From Prevotella sp. (GTDB taxonomy: Bacteria; Bacteroidota; Bacteroidia; Bacteroidales; Bacteroidaceae): a stretch of DNA of 49,585 nucleotides. The notes beneath the pieces were generated by a model. It was not told where the DNA came from. It ran no database searches and worked only from the letters and a program-made list of their open reading frames with translations. The stretch lies in the NCBI GenBank assembly GCA_017415455.1, contig JAFQGS010000107.1, positions 1 to 49,585 on the forward strand, in the 5' to 3' direction. Positions 8,181-16,875 of the stretch are shown here, one piece after another. The number at the start of each line of letters is the position of its first letter. Positions within the stretch are counted from its first letter, which is position 1. Made by a program: the position numbers and the translations under genes.

Positions 8181-9209
8181 TTATGAGTGGCGGTACGTTC
8201 CGCACCACTTCATAATGCGTTTCTTTATAGATTGCGTGATGTGTTGTGTGTTTCCGTAGCGTATGTTCAGCACAAGCTCCTCCAGAGACCTGCCTATCTT
8301 TATCCAGGGATGCCCCCAGGCGTTTGTCCTGTAGAGCCTTTCCTTGTACGCTACGTGGTCTATTACATACTCAGGATGCCGTATAGGGGGGGTGAAATCA
8401 TAGCGCTTCATAGTGAAAATCCTTCTCAAAGCGCGTGGAAGAGAGCGCAGTTCAGAGTAGTGTGTTGACTCATCTGAAGCCCCTACATTATTAATCATGT
8501 TCCGTTTAGGCATTATCGCCAGCCCGTTGTTCATCAACATGTGGCTCCAGAATATGCTTTCAAAGTATTGTTTGCCACTACTGCTGTGGCTGTTGAGCAT
8601 TCTCATGAAGTCATTCCGGTATCTTCTGTTCCTCACTAATGCCTCAATCTGTCTCATGCACTGGTCATTCTGAGTGAAAGAGTAGCCTCCGTCCCATTTG
8701 CTTACAACCCTTTTCCACGATGCCCAGCCCCATATTGAGAACGTAGAGGTGAAGAAATAGTCGTCGTTGATGTCTGTTGTCACCTCATCTATGTTGAAAC
8801 CAGACACCATTGTGATACGTTCGTCGTGCTCATACCTGTCCAACATCTCCTTACAGAATGTGAAGAACGACTGCGAAGGAACAACATCATCCTCCAGAAC
8901 GATGCACTTGTCGGTGAGAGAGAATGCCCATGTGTGCGACAAGTAGCCAGAAGGGTCGCATCCATAGTTCTGCTCCTGATAGTTGGTATGCACCTCACAG
9001 TCCCAGTCTATGTCCTCTACTATGCTCCGGCAAGCCATGATGCCCTCCATGTCCTTATTGTATTTGTCTCCCGTTCTGGGCCCGTCCTGATACAGGAAGA
9101 GCCTTGCCGGACGTGCCTTCTTTACTTCATTGAACACCTGTCGGAGTGATTCCGGGCGGTTGAAGAACAACATCAGTACCGAGATGTCTGTTTTATAAGG
9201 ATGCTTCAT
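8181..9209 (-). CDS. GT-A glycosyltransferase (HlpA-like / GNT-I-like)
   Basis: The 342-residue protein has a GT-A N-terminal domain: DISVLMLFFNRPESLRQVF at residues 8-26, the FLYQDGPR motif, a long acceptor region, and the divalent-metal motif VLEDDVVPS near residue 107. This is followed by SIWGWASWKR, which is typical of the HlpA-like glycosyltransferase group related to eukaryotic GNT-I. Such enzymes transfer a sugar from a nucleotide donor in the cytoplasm during surface polysaccharide or lipooligosaccharide assembly. It is the last gene of a three-gene - strand unit with another glycosyltransferase and a flippase, separated from the former by 125 bases. Confidence 0.85.
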   Translation of the reverse strand: MKHPYKTDISVLMLFFNRPESLRQVFNEVKKARPARLFLYQDGPRTGDKYNKDMEGIMACRSIVEDIDWDCEVHTNYQEQNYGCDPSGYLSHTWAFSLTDKCIVLEDDVVPSQSFFTFCKEMLDRYEHDERITMVSGFNIDEVTTDINDDYFFTSTFSIWGWASWKRVVSKWDGGYSFTQNDQCMRQIEALVRNRRYRNDFMRMLNSHSSSGKQYFESIFWSHMLMNNGLAIMPKRNMINNVGASDESTHYSELRSLPRALRRIFTMKRYDFTPPIRHPEYVIDHVAYKERLYRTNAWGHPWIKIGRSLEELVLNIRYGNTQHITQSIKKRIMKWCGTYRHS

Positions 9210-9334
9210 GATTCTGTTTTAAGTATGAATAAATATTGATTCTGTGCTGTAATCTGTCGTCTCAGCGGCGGCATTGTGCCTTTCTGCCCTTTGCTCAGGC
9301 TGCTTATGCGGTGCGTTTTATGAAAGTATGCCAC

Positions 9335-10234
9335 CTATTTGAGCAACTTTCTCAGTCTTACCAGTATGTATGCGAGCCATGGCGGCAGTGCAATCACGAT
9401 GCGTTCAGCCAGTGGAATATCCTTTGTCACGACCTTTCTCAGCGGCTTATAGTAGGCTTTGAACACATCAAGTTGCCCTTTGGCGAGAAACGTCTCATAT
9501 ATTTTTATCTTGTGATGTATGAGCGCCTGGCTGAAGGTGTCACCCTGACGGCTCAGTGCTTTCTCCAGTTCCTTGTCGTAAGTCTTTATCATTTCCAGCG
9601 TAGCCACTCTGTTGTTAGGCAGTCCCTCGTTGTAGAAATAGACGACGTCGGGTATCACCCACACCCTCGGCGACTTCGCAAGACACTTCATTTGCATCAG
9701 GATGTCCTCGCCCTCAATGACCACTCTCGGCGTGTCAAGGCATCCCTCCAGCAGTTCTCTTCTGAAGATTACGCCCCATAAGACGCAGAAAGAGTTGCGC
9801 CTTTGCAGCAGATTGTTCAGCACCACGCTGTAATGCACCTCACCCTCAAGTCCTGAGCATCCCTTACGTCCATGCTGATTTACGAACGATGCGATAACTT
9901 CGTCCGCCCCACTGTCGGTTATTGCCTTGTGCATGATGCGCAAAGCGCCCGGCATTATGCGGTCGTCTGCATCGGAAAACATGATGTATCTGCCCTGCGA
10001 CTGCTCATAACCATGCCTGCGTGCAGCCGTCACGCCACCGTTCTCTGTATGAAAAACGCGTATGCGCTCATGCTCTTCCGCCAGCCTGTCGCATATCTCT
10101 CCGGAGCTGTCTGTGCTCCCGTCGTTTACCAATACCACCTCAAAGTCAGCGAAGTCCTGACCCATCAGCGATTTCACACAGTCCTCTATATAGTCCGCTT
10201 TGTTGTAAACAGGTATGATGACAGATATCTCCAT
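9335..10234 (-). CDS. Glycosyltransferase family 2
   Basis: The protein begins MEISVIIPVYNKADYIEDC and carries the canonical GT2 features LVNDGSTDSSGEICD and MFSDADDR, with the metal-binding aspartates. I chose the start at 10234 rather than the longer frame start at 10264 because conserved GT2 sequence starts there, an AAAGGA-type ribosome site precedes it, and it leaves a 1-base gap after the flippase stop. The shortened product is about 299 residues. It probably adds a sugar to a lipid-linked repeat unit exported by the neighbouring flippase. Sugar specificity is unknown. Confidence 0.87.
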   Translation of the reverse strand: MEISVIIPVYNKADYIEDCVKSLMGQDFADFEVVLVNDGSTDSSGEICDRLAEEHERIRVFHTENGGVTAARRHGYEQSQGRYIMFSDADDRIMPGALRIMHKAITDSGADEVIASFVNQHGRKGCSGLEGEVHYSVVLNNLLQRRNSFCVLWGVIFRRELLEGCLDTPRVVIEGEDILMQMKCLAKSPRVWVIPDVVYFYNEGLPNNRVATLEMIKTYDKELEKALSRQGDTFSQALIHHKIKIYETFLAKGQLDVFKAYYKPLRKVVTKDIPLAERIVIALPPWLAYILVRLRKLLK

Positions 10235-10235
10235 G

Positions 10236-11681
10236 CTATTGTTCCTTTCTCTTTTTTCTGGCAATGAACGCCATACACTCGTCCAGAATCTTCACTTTCG
10301 CAACCTTCATCACGGCAAAGTAGAGCGCCGCCGCCATCACAACGCGCGCTATGAAGAGCACTATTATGTTGCAAATCCATGCCGTAGCTACAGCAGTCAC
10401 AGCCATGACAGCCGCCGCAGTCAGTGCAAACGGCACGATGTCGGCCAGCACCTGTGCCAGGGTTACACCTATAAGGCGCTGCGCCATGTGCTGCCACACC
10501 AGCATCCACAGTATGTTGAAGATGGTGTAAACGGTCACCATGGCAGTCATTCCGTAACTATGTACAAGCAGTATGAGTATTATCTGTATTATGATTTGCG
10601 CCAGGTTGCACCACATATACACGTCAGAGCGCCCCTTGGCAATCATCAGGTCGCGGTAGATGAGGTATATGGGGAAGAACGCTCCGCTGATGCTCAGTAT
10701 CTGAAGCAGTATCACACTGCCCGCCCATTCCTCCGTAATGGTTATCAGTACGAACTCGTTTGCCGTAAGCGTTAGCCCGAACATCACCGGGAACGATAAG
10801 AAAGCGGCAAAGCGCATCATCTTTCTGAACACACGTCTTTCCCTCTCTTGCTCGTCGCTTATTGTCGCAAATACAGGCTGTGCCACCTGAGCCACGGCAT
10901 TGGCAATCAGCGAATAGGCCATGGCATCCCACTTGTAAGCCTGCGTAAAGTTGCCGACGGCACGCGCGCTGAACAGTCTTCCGAATATCACTGTCAGTAT
11001 ATTGGCGTTCACTGTGTTAATTATCATCGTGATAAGAATCTTCACACTGAACGGGAACATTCTCCGGATAGGGGAGAAGTCGATGCTGAGCGACGGCCGC
11101 CATGCCGTGAAATAGAAGCGTCCGATGTTCATTATGCTTATGTATATCACCTGCTGCCATGCCAAACTCCAGTAACTATATCCGCCGATGGCCAGTCCTA
11201 TGCCGGCGATGCCAGACGACAGAAGGGCTATTGTGCTTACTATCGTTATCTCGCGAACCATCAAGTGCTTTGTCATATAGGCGTTAGGAACAATGCCGAA
11301 CGAGCCGATGACAAAGGCAAGAAACAAGAAACGTGACAGCTCCACGAGGCAAGGCTGCCTGAAATAGGAGGCGATGAGCGGTGCGCAGAAGAACAGGATG
11401 ACATACAAGGTGATGCTTGTGAGGATGTTAAACCAGAACACCGAGTTGTAATCCTTATGCTGAGGCTCCTTCATGTTGATAAGAGCCGTGGAGAAACCGC
11501 TGCTCTGCAGGTTGCCGGCAATAGCCGTAAAGATGGTCAGCATGCCCACGATGCCATACTCTCCGGGCGACAACAGGCGTGCCAGGAATATGCCGATGAC
11601 GAGGTTCAGCACCTGTGTGGTGCCGCTGTTCAGTGTTCCCCAGAACAGTCCTTTTGCCGTTTTCTCTTTCAGGTTGTCCAT
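10236..11681 (-). CDS. Polysaccharide flippase (MOP/Wzx family)
   Basis: From the start at 11681 the product is 481 residues with 12-14 hydrophobic segments. It begins MDNLKEKTAKGLFWGTLNSG, a typical opening of Wzx-like lipopolysaccharide biosynthesis flippases, and continues with ARLLSPGEYGIVGMLTIF. An upstream in-frame ATG at 11795 would add a stretch with no membrane or family character, so 11681 is preferred; an AAGAG ribosome site lies before it. Family members flip undecaprenyl-pyrophosphate-linked oligosaccharides across the inner membrane. It leads a - strand operon with two glycosyltransferases. Confidence 0.88.
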   Translation of the reverse strand: MDNLKEKTAKGLFWGTLNSGTTQVLNLVIGIFLARLLSPGEYGIVGMLTIFTAIAGNLQSSGFSTALINMKEPQHKDYNSVFWFNILTSITLYVILFFCAPLIASYFRQPCLVELSRFLFLAFVIGSFGIVPNAYMTKHLMVREITIVSTIALLSSGIAGIGLAIGGYSYWSLAWQQVIYISIMNIGRFYFTAWRPSLSIDFSPIRRMFPFSVKILITMIINTVNANILTVIFGRLFSARAVGNFTQAYKWDAMAYSLIANAVAQVAQPVFATISDEQERERRVFRKMMRFAAFLSFPVMFGLTLTANEFVLITITEEWAGSVILLQILSISGAFFPIYLIYRDLMIAKGRSDVYMWCNLAQIIIQIILILLVHSYGMTAMVTVYTIFNILWMLVWQHMAQRLIGVTLAQVLADIVPFALTAAAVMAVTAVATAWICNIIVLFIARVVMAAALYFAVMKVAKVKILDECMAFIARKKRKEQ

Positions 11682-11910
11682 GATTGTTCTCTTGTTGTGC
11701 CGCCAGTGGTCTCCGGCAGATGCCCGTAGCGTGGCGTGTGCAGGCGGCATCACGCTTGCGGAAGAGCCTGCCTTAATAATGCAAATATACAACAAATAGC
11801 CGAAACGATGACAAAATAATGCGAATAAAGTTTCTTTTGCGCCCCATCAAGACAAGCATCCCCGCTGCCGCCCGTGTCATAACGCACCCCGGCAGATGCC
11901 CTCCTGCAGT

Positions 11911-12010
11911 GCGGTTGAGCATCTGACAGAGTCTGAAAAGGCATCAAACAGAGCCTGAAAGAGCATCAAATGCAGTCTGAAAAGGCATCAAGCATAAGCA
12001 GGTTGATACC
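11911..12010. repeat. 22-bp-period degenerate tandem repeat, GCATCAAA core
   Basis: Four consecutive units of about 22 bases run from 11911 to 11999, with boundaries near 11934, 11956 and 11978. Each contains a GCATC(A/T) core preceded by TGAAAAG or TGAAAGA and followed by a C/G-rich tail such as ATGCAGTC. A degenerate half-unit follows. The array lies between the divergent flippase and ABC-exporter operons. It is one of several arrays of this family in the window and is not a CRISPR, since there are no distinct spacers. Confidence 0.7.
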
Positions 12011-12172
12011 CTTTTGTCCGCCCGGAGATATACCTATGACAATCAGTGTGTTTTGACCCGCCTTGTAGCCAAAGTTCGTTTGCTCCCTGTCTGCTGCCTT
12101 TATATAATATAATGTGTATTTGTAAACAAACGTTAAAATCAATAATCACAACGAAAAAAAACATCAGAAAAC

Positions 12173-12203
12173 TTGCATTGTATTATCAAACGTCGTACAT
12201 TTG
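12173..12203 (+). promoter_or_regulatory. Bacteroidota-type promoter of the ABC-GntR operon
   Basis: A TTG at 12173-12175 is followed after 20 bases by TACATTTG at 12196-12203, matching the TTTG/TAnnTTTG pattern of the primary sigma factor in Bacteroidota. The expected transcription start is near 12210, about 68 bases before the ATPase start codon. The downstream edge abuts a GTGTA...TACAC inverted repeat, which would place a repressor across the start site. Confidence 0.65.
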
Positions 12204-12204
12204 C

Positions 12205-12230
12205 AGTGTACTATTAAACTATTACACACT
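12205..12230 (+). promoter_or_regulatory. Candidate GntR/YtrA-type operator
   Basis: AGTGTA at 12205-12210 and TACAC at 12223-12227 form an inverted repeat with a 12-base spacer, directly after the -7 box and across the predicted transcription start. The half-site resembles the AGTGTA/TACACT repeat reported for Bacillus YtrA, with a spacer one base shorter. A second small palindrome, ACACGTGT, is at 12232-12239. The YtrA-like regulator encoded as the third gene of this operon is the natural candidate for binding here. Confidence 0.5.
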
Positions 12231-12277
12231 AACACGTGTGATAATCAAATGACAATTAACTAAAAAACAATACAGAT

Positions 12278-13099
12278 ATGATTGAGATTAAGAATCTAAG
12301 TTACAAGTATCCGGGCTCAAACCGTTATGTCTTCGACGACTTCAGCCTCACCCTTTGTGATAATAACATATACGGTTTGCTGGGCAAGAACGGAATGGGT
12401 AAGTCCACATTGCTCTATCTTATAAGTGGAATGCTCCGCCAGAAGGTGGGCACAGTGACAATAGACGGTGTTGACTCACACCTTGGCAGACCAGAGATGC
12501 TCAGCGAGCTGTTCCTCGTTCCAGAGGAGTTTGAGCTTCCGGCGATGTCTCTTGACACATACGTCAGGATGAATGAGCCGTTCTATCCGCGCTTCTCCCG
12601 TGATGTCCTGAACCGCTGTCTGACCGACTTCGAGCTTCCGCTGACGCTCAACCTGAAGGCGCTCTCTATGGGACAGAAGAAGAAAGTGTACATGAGCTTT
12701 GCCATAGCAGCCAACACCCGCGTGCTGCTTATGGACGAACCGACAAACGGTCTGGATATTCCCTCAAAGAGTCAGTTCCGCAAAGTGATTGCGAATAATA
12801 TGTCAGACGACCGCATGGTGATAATATCCACACACCAGGTGCACGACGTTGAGTCGCTGCTTGACCACATACTGATTCTCGACGAGCGCCATCTGCTGCT
12901 CAACTCGTCGGTGAGTGACATCTGCGAGAAGTACACCTTTGACTACAGAATGCCTGGAACCGGCAGCGAAGACGTCATCTATGCGGAGCCTACAATTCAG
13001 GGAAATGCCGTCATTGCGCACCGAAAGGAAGGCGACAACGACACCAACATCAACCTGGAACTGCTCTTCAACGCAGCCAACAAGGGACTTCTGAAATAA
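12278..13099 (+). CDS. ABC transporter ATP-binding protein
   Basis: The 273-residue ATPase has Walker A GLLGKNGMGKSTLL, signature LSMGQKKK, and Walker B VLLMDEPTNGLD followed by the STHQ switch histidine. The MG rather than the usual AG of Walker A and the K-rich signature are typical of the ABC-2-type exporters that accompany GntR/YtrA regulators. The C-terminal 70 residues after the switch region are not part of the core domain. It is the first gene of a three-gene operon with a membrane partner and a regulator. Substrate is unknown; related systems export antimicrobial peptides or cell-wall-active compounds, or respond to them. Confidence 0.88.
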   Translation: MIEIKNLSYKYPGSNRYVFDDFSLTLCDNNIYGLLGKNGMGKSTLLYLISGMLRQKVGTVTIDGVDSHLGRPEMLSELFLVPEEFELPAMSLDTYVRMNEPFYPRFSRDVLNRCLTDFELPLTLNLKALSMGQKKKVYMSFAIAANTRVLLMDEPTNGLDIPSKSQFRKVIANNMSDDRMVIISTHQVHDVESLLDHILILDERHLLLNSSVSDICEKYTFDYRMPGTGSEDVIYAEPTIQGNAVIAHRKEGDNDTNINLELLFNAANKGLLK

Positions 13100-13154
13100 C
13101 AAGTGACACAGATAAAGACATTAAACGATAATAAAAAACAAAAGGAAACAAGAT

Positions 13155-13982
13155 ATGGAAGCATTCAACTTTAAACGTTTCACCAACCTTCTGATGTGGT
13201 CGGCGCAGGTATATAAGAAGAGTTACCTCACCCTTCTGGCATCATTGTTCTTCGGATTCTTCGTCATCAACATCGTGCCTGTGCTCGCAACGATAAGCGA
13301 CGGGACACCATGGAACGTGTCAACGCTGATGAACATCGCCGGAACCTGCACCATGGTGCTCTTCATCTATTGGACAATAGCGGGCAGCTGGTTCCTCGCC
13401 CACATGCAGAACAAGCAGCAGCGACTGATGTATATGCTGCTGCCGGCTACCAAGATGGAGAAGTTTCTCGCCAGATATCTTTACATAACAGTGGTCTGGG
13501 TGATAGGAGGCATAGTGGCACTGGCGCTCGCCGACGTTGCGAGAATACTCATATCAGGCATCGTGGGGATAACATTCCTGAGCTACGACGGCACCGATTT
13601 ATGCCCGTCTATATTCCCACATGTGTTCAGAGAACTGTCAAGCGGTGTGGGAATAAACGGCACCGAAGATCTGTCTGCCACCTTGCTGGCCATTGCTGTG
13701 GCACTATACGGCCACTCCATCTACCTGCTCGGAGGCGTGTTCTTCAGTCGCAGACAGTTTGTTATGACAGCAGCCGTGCAGCTTTTGGCAAGCATGCTGA
13801 TAGGAACCGTTATCAATATATTCGTCATGACGACAGACTTCAGCTTCAATATAGACAACCCGGAGAGGCTGTTTTATGGCATAACAGCAGTTATTGCGGT
13901 GTTTGTTGCGGTCAACTACTGGCTTTCCTACCGCCTGTTCTGCCGCATTCAGGTTATAAATAATAAATGGATTAACATATGA
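13155..13982 (+). CDS. ABC transporter permease subunit
   Basis: The 275-residue protein has six hydrophobic segments spaced as in ABC-2-like permeases, starting around residues 20-42 and ending near residues 235-258. No enzymatic motif is visible. It lies 55 bases after the ATPase gene and its stop overlaps the start of the GntR regulator by 4 bases, indicating translational coupling. It presumably forms the membrane half of the exporter. The sequence is otherwise poorly conserved, and I do not recognise a named family. Confidence 0.75.
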   Translation: MEAFNFKRFTNLLMWSAQVYKKSYLTLLASLFFGFFVINIVPVLATISDGTPWNVSTLMNIAGTCTMVLFIYWTIAGSWFLAHMQNKQQRLMYMLLPATKMEKFLARYLYITVVWVIGGIVALALADVARILISGIVGITFLSYDGTDLCPSIFPHVFRELSSGVGINGTEDLSATLLAIAVALYGHSIYLLGGVFFSRRQFVMTAAVQLLASMLIGTVINIFVMTTDFSFNIDNPERLFYGITAVIAVFVAVNYWLSYRLFCRIQVINNKWINI

Positions 13983-14344
13983 TGTTCAACAACGAGAAGG
14001 CAATATACCTCCAGATAGCAGACCGACTGTGTGATGAGATACTCTCAGGAACCTACGCCGAGGATGAGAGAATACCCTCGGTGAGAGAGTATGCGGTGCT
14101 GCTTGAGGTGAATATAAACACCACCGTGAAGTCGTTTGACCAGCTTGCCACCGCCGGAATAATATATAACAGACGCGGTCTGGGATATTTCGTGAGCAAG
14201 GGAGCCCGAGAGCAGATCATGGCCGAGCGTAAGAAAGACTTCATGGAGCAACGTCTGCCGGAGCTGTTCCGCAACATGCGCATGCTGAACATTGACATAG
14301 AGGATGTGGTGAAGGCATACAACGACAGTCATAAAGATTGTTAA
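13979..14344 (+). CDS. GntR-family transcriptional regulator, YtrA-like subfamily
   Basis: The 121-residue protein consists of an N-terminal winged helix (residues about 8-75: IYLQIADRLCDEILSG, then RIPSVREYAVLLEVN and GIIYNRRGLGYFVS) followed by a short helical tail of some 40 residues. This short C-terminal dimerisation part, without a ligand-binding domain, defines the YtrA subfamily. Such regulators usually repress the ABC exporter genes they are encoded with. Here the regulator is last rather than first in the operon. A matching inverted repeat overlaps the operon promoter. An ATG three bases downstream is an alternative start. Confidence 0.87.
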   Translation: MMFNNEKAIYLQIADRLCDEILSGTYAEDERIPSVREYAVLLEVNINTTVKSFDQLATAGIIYNRRGLGYFVSKGAREQIMAERKKDFMEQRLPELFRNMRMLNIDIEDVVKAYNDSHKDC

Positions 14345-14680
14345 AGAAATGGCAGAGATGTTGCAAAACAGACGTGTAGTGCGTCTAATAAAATGACTTA
14401 GATGCCATAACGTCAGGCATTCTATGCCCAAACGTGCCGCATTTGATGCCTGAACGCATTGCATTTGATGCCTTAATGCGTCGCATTTGATGCCAAAACA
14501 CATTGCGGCAGATGCCGGACCATTTTACAGAATGATGTTCCGCCGTGTGCGCTTGACCTGCTTACGCACACTGGGAGGGGGCTGATGAGAGTGTGAAAAA
14601 CGCACATATATACTCTCTTTGCTCATCAGCCGCCGCCCGGCGGAGCATAGAACAGAAGGAAAATACAAGTAAACAACTAT
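14345..14680. other. Intergenic region upstream of the MacAB-TolC-like operon
   Basis: The gap has no gene. It contains the TTTGATGCC array, followed by a 50-base nested inverted repeat: GCTGATGAG at 14581-14589 pairs with CTCATCAGC at 14622-14630, and inside it GAGAGT at 14587-14592 pairs with ACTCTC at 14612-14617. This could be an operator or leader hairpin for the exporter operon. A clear TAnnTTTG box was not found. Confidence 0.5.
14401..14520. repeat. 22-bp-period degenerate tandem repeat, TTTGATGCC core
   Basis: Three consecutive 22-base units begin at 14439, 14461 and 14483, each starting GCATTTGATGCC and followed by a variable ten-base tail. Degenerate units flank them on both sides, to about 14401 and 14518. 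The orientation is opposite to the array near 11911. It sits between the GntR gene and the MacB-type operon. Confidence 0.75.
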
Positions 14681-15400
14681 ATGATTCATCTAAAAGACAT
14701 CAACAAGACATACCAGGGCGCACAGCCGTTGCATGTGCTGAAGGGTATAAACCTGGATATCGCGGAGGGCGAGTTTGTGTCAATCATGGGCGCGTCAGGC
14801 TCCGGCAAGTCCACGCTTCTTAACATACTGGGCATTCTTGACAACTATGACACGGGCGAGTATATGCTGAACGGCACCCTGATAAAAGACCTGTCGGAGC
14901 GCAAGGCGGCAGAATACCGCAACAGGATGATAGGTTTCATATTCCAGTCTTTCAATCTTATAGGTTTCAAGACAGCCGTGGAGAACGTTGAGTTGCCATT
15001 ATTCTATCAGGGAGTGGGCAGGAAGACACGCCACAGACTTGCCATGGAGTATCTGGAGCGGTTAGGACTTGCACAGTGGGCGCACCACTATCCCAATGAG
15101 ATGTCGGGCGGACAGAAGCAGAGGGTGGCAATAGCCAGGGCCCTGATAACCAAGCCCCAGATACTGCTTGCCGATGAGCCGACCGGCGCTTTGGACTCAA
15201 AGACAAGTGTGGAGGTGATGACCCTGCTGAAGAATCTTAACAAAGAAGAGGGCATAACGATTGTTGTTGTGACCCATGAGAGCGGAGTTGCCAACGAGAC
15301 AAACAAGATAGTGAGGATAAAAGACGGTCTGATAGAGAGCATTGAGGATAATATCGACCACCAGGCCAGTCCGTTCGGCATTGGCGGTGTTATGAAATAA
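14681..15400 (+). CDS. ABC transporter ATP-binding protein, MacB/LolD type
   Basis: The 239-residue ATPase has Walker A GASGSGKSTLLN, the LolD/MacB-type Q-loop region FIFQSFNLI, signature MSGGQKQRVAIARAL, Walker B ILLADEPTGALDSKT and switch VVTHE. Members of this group power MacB-type mechanotransmission exporters or lipoprotein release. Here the ATPase is a separate polypeptide rather than fused to the permease. It begins an operon of two permeases, an adaptor and a TolC-like channel, and the first permease starts within 11 bases of its stop. Confidence 0.92.
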   Translation: MIHLKDINKTYQGAQPLHVLKGINLDIAEGEFVSIMGASGSGKSTLLNILGILDNYDTGEYMLNGTLIKDLSERKAAEYRNRMIGFIFQSFNLIGFKTAVENVELPLFYQGVGRKTRHRLAMEYLERLGLAQWAHHYPNEMSGGQKQRVAIARALITKPQILLADEPTGALDSKTSVEVMTLLKNLNKEEGITIVVVTHESGVANETNKIVRIKDGLIESIEDNIDHQASPFGIGGVMK

Positions 15401-15411
15401 GCGTGCAGGTG

Positions 15412-16668
15412 ATGGATATTCTACGAGAGATATGGATGGCAATGAAGCGCAACAAGCTGCGCACAGCCCTTACGGGTTTTGCCGTAGCGTGGGGCATCTT
15501 CATGCTTATTGTGCTGCTTGGGGCAGGCAACGGGCTTATAAACGCGCAGATGTCGCAGATGGACAGGTTTCTTGCCAACTCGATAATGGTGGGCTCCGGC
15601 TACACATCCAAGCCCTATCAGGGTTTGAGAGAAGGCCGGCAGATAACCCTCAACGACGCCGACATAGCCCTGACAGAGACCGGATTCAGAGACCATGTGA
15701 GTGAGGTTGGAGCCACATTGCAGCGCCAGCAGCTTACAATCAGTTATGAGGGCGAGTATATAAACAGTAATGTCACGGGCGTTTATCCCAACGAAATGAA
15801 GATAAACAAGCTTGAGATACTCTTCGGCCGGTTCATAAACAGCCTCGACATGAGGGATAAACGCAAGGTGGTGGTGCTGAGTGAGGATGACGCCAAGGTG
15901 CTTATGAAGGGCAGTCAGGAACACCTTGTGGGCAAGTTTGTGAAGATTGGCACCTCGGCTTTCCGTGTTATAGGCGTGAGCAAGGCCGACCAGACATCCA
16001 TAAACACCTCTGCCTACGTGCCGTTCACCACCATGCGCAGCATGTATAACGAGGGAAACCGCACCGGAAACATACAGTTTGCCATCAGCGGGCTGGAGAC
16101 TCTGGAGGAGAATGAGGACTTTGAGCAGCAGTACAGGGCACGTGTCAACGCCAATCATCAGGCCGCTCCCGATGACGAGGGTGCTCTGTGGATATGGAAC
16201 AGATATACGCAGAACATGCAGATGAGCACTGGTGTGGGCATAATAAGAACCGCATTGTGGATAATAGGACTCTTCACACTGCTGAGCGGAGTGGTGGGCG
16301 TGAGCAATATCATGCTTATAACGGTGAAGGAACGCACCCGCGAGTTCGGCATAAGAAAGGCCATCGGTGCCACGCCGATGTCGATACTGAGACTGATAAT
16401 AGCCGAGAGCATCATCATAACGGCATTCTTCGGATACATAGGCATGGTGCTTGGCGTGGCGGCAAACGAATATATGAACCTCACTCTTGGTGGCAAGTCG
16501 ATAGACAGCGGCCTCTTTGAGATGACGATATTCAGCAATCCCACTGTTGGTATTGACGTATGTCTGCAAGCTACGTTAGTGATGGTGGTGGCAGGAACCA
16601 TTGCCGGACTGATACCAGCACGCAAGGCGGCACGCATCAGACCGATAGAGGCGCTGAGAGCAGAGTGA
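15412..16668 (+). CDS. MacB-type ABC transporter permease (first copy)
   Basis: The protein has the MacB topology: one N-terminal membrane helix (about residues 20-42 of LRTALTGFAVAWGIFMLIVLL), a large periplasmic domain, and three C-terminal helices with the FtsX-type sequence VVGVSNIMLITVKERTREFGIRKAIGATP. I place the start at the ATG 15412; an in-frame GTG at 15403 would add three residues. It pairs with the ATPase just upstream and forms an exporter with the adaptor and TolC-like genes downstream. Confidence 0.87.
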   Translation: MDILREIWMAMKRNKLRTALTGFAVAWGIFMLIVLLGAGNGLINAQMSQMDRFLANSIMVGSGYTSKPYQGLREGRQITLNDADIALTETGFRDHVSEVGATLQRQQLTISYEGEYINSNVTGVYPNEMKINKLEILFGRFINSLDMRDKRKVVVLSEDDAKVLMKGSQEHLVGKFVKIGTSAFRVIGVSKADQTSINTSAYVPFTTMRSMYNEGNRTGNIQFAISGLETLEENEDFEQQYRARVNANHQAAPDDEGALWIWNRYTQNMQMSTGVGIIRTALWIIGLFTLLSGVVGVSNIMLITVKERTREFGIRKAIGATPMSILRLIIAESIIITAFFGYIGMVLGVAANEYMNLTLGGKSIDSGLFEMTIFSNPTVGIDVCLQATLVMVVAGTIAGLIPARKAARIRPIEALRAE

Positions 16669-16875
16669 TGATGACAAAAGCCTGACTGTCAGGTGCTTGA
16701 CAAAAGATGTGTACTCGTCCTGCGAAAGAGCATGAAACGCAGTGCGAAAGGATATCAAACGCAAGACGGAAGGGCACTGAACGCAAGGCGAAAGAGCATA
16801 AAACGGAAAAAGAATGATAATGAGGCATGAGGCAGGCAGCCGCCTGACGGATGGCCGACATATATAAAATGGCGA
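16669..16875. repeat. Intergenic GCGAAAG/GCATNAAAC repeat array inside the exporter operon
   Basis: Between the two permease genes, bases 16721-16806 contain about four degenerate units of 22-23 bases, each of the form GCGAAAGRGCAT followed by NAAACGCA. This is the same dispersed family as at 11911 and 14401, but with a more G/C-rich flank. It makes an unusually long gap within what is otherwise a compact operon. Confidence 0.65.

Larger units (their letters stand above)
11682..12277. other. Divergent intergenic region between flippase and ABC exporter operons
   Basis: This 596-base stretch has no convincing gene. It holds, from left to right, the upstream region of the flippase operon, a 22-bp-period repeat array at 11911-12010, an AT-rich stretch, and the promoter/operator of the ABC operon near 12173-12240. 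Short open frames here lack ribosome sites and family features. Confidence 0.6.

Noticed and set aside
12046..12252. Open frame of 68 codons upstream of the ABC operon
   Set aside because: It spans the promoter and operator of the operon, has no ribosome site, and its translation shows no protein character.
11911..14520. Possible CRISPR arrays at the 22-bp-period repeats
   Set aside because: Units follow one another without distinct spacers, are degenerate, occur in many gaps, and no cas genes are in the window.
15421..16569. Long - strand open frame of 382 codons opposite the first MacB-type permease gene
   Set aside because: It is an antisense shadow of a clearly conserved permease. Its translation is rich in H, Y and Q with no domain, signal or ribosome site.
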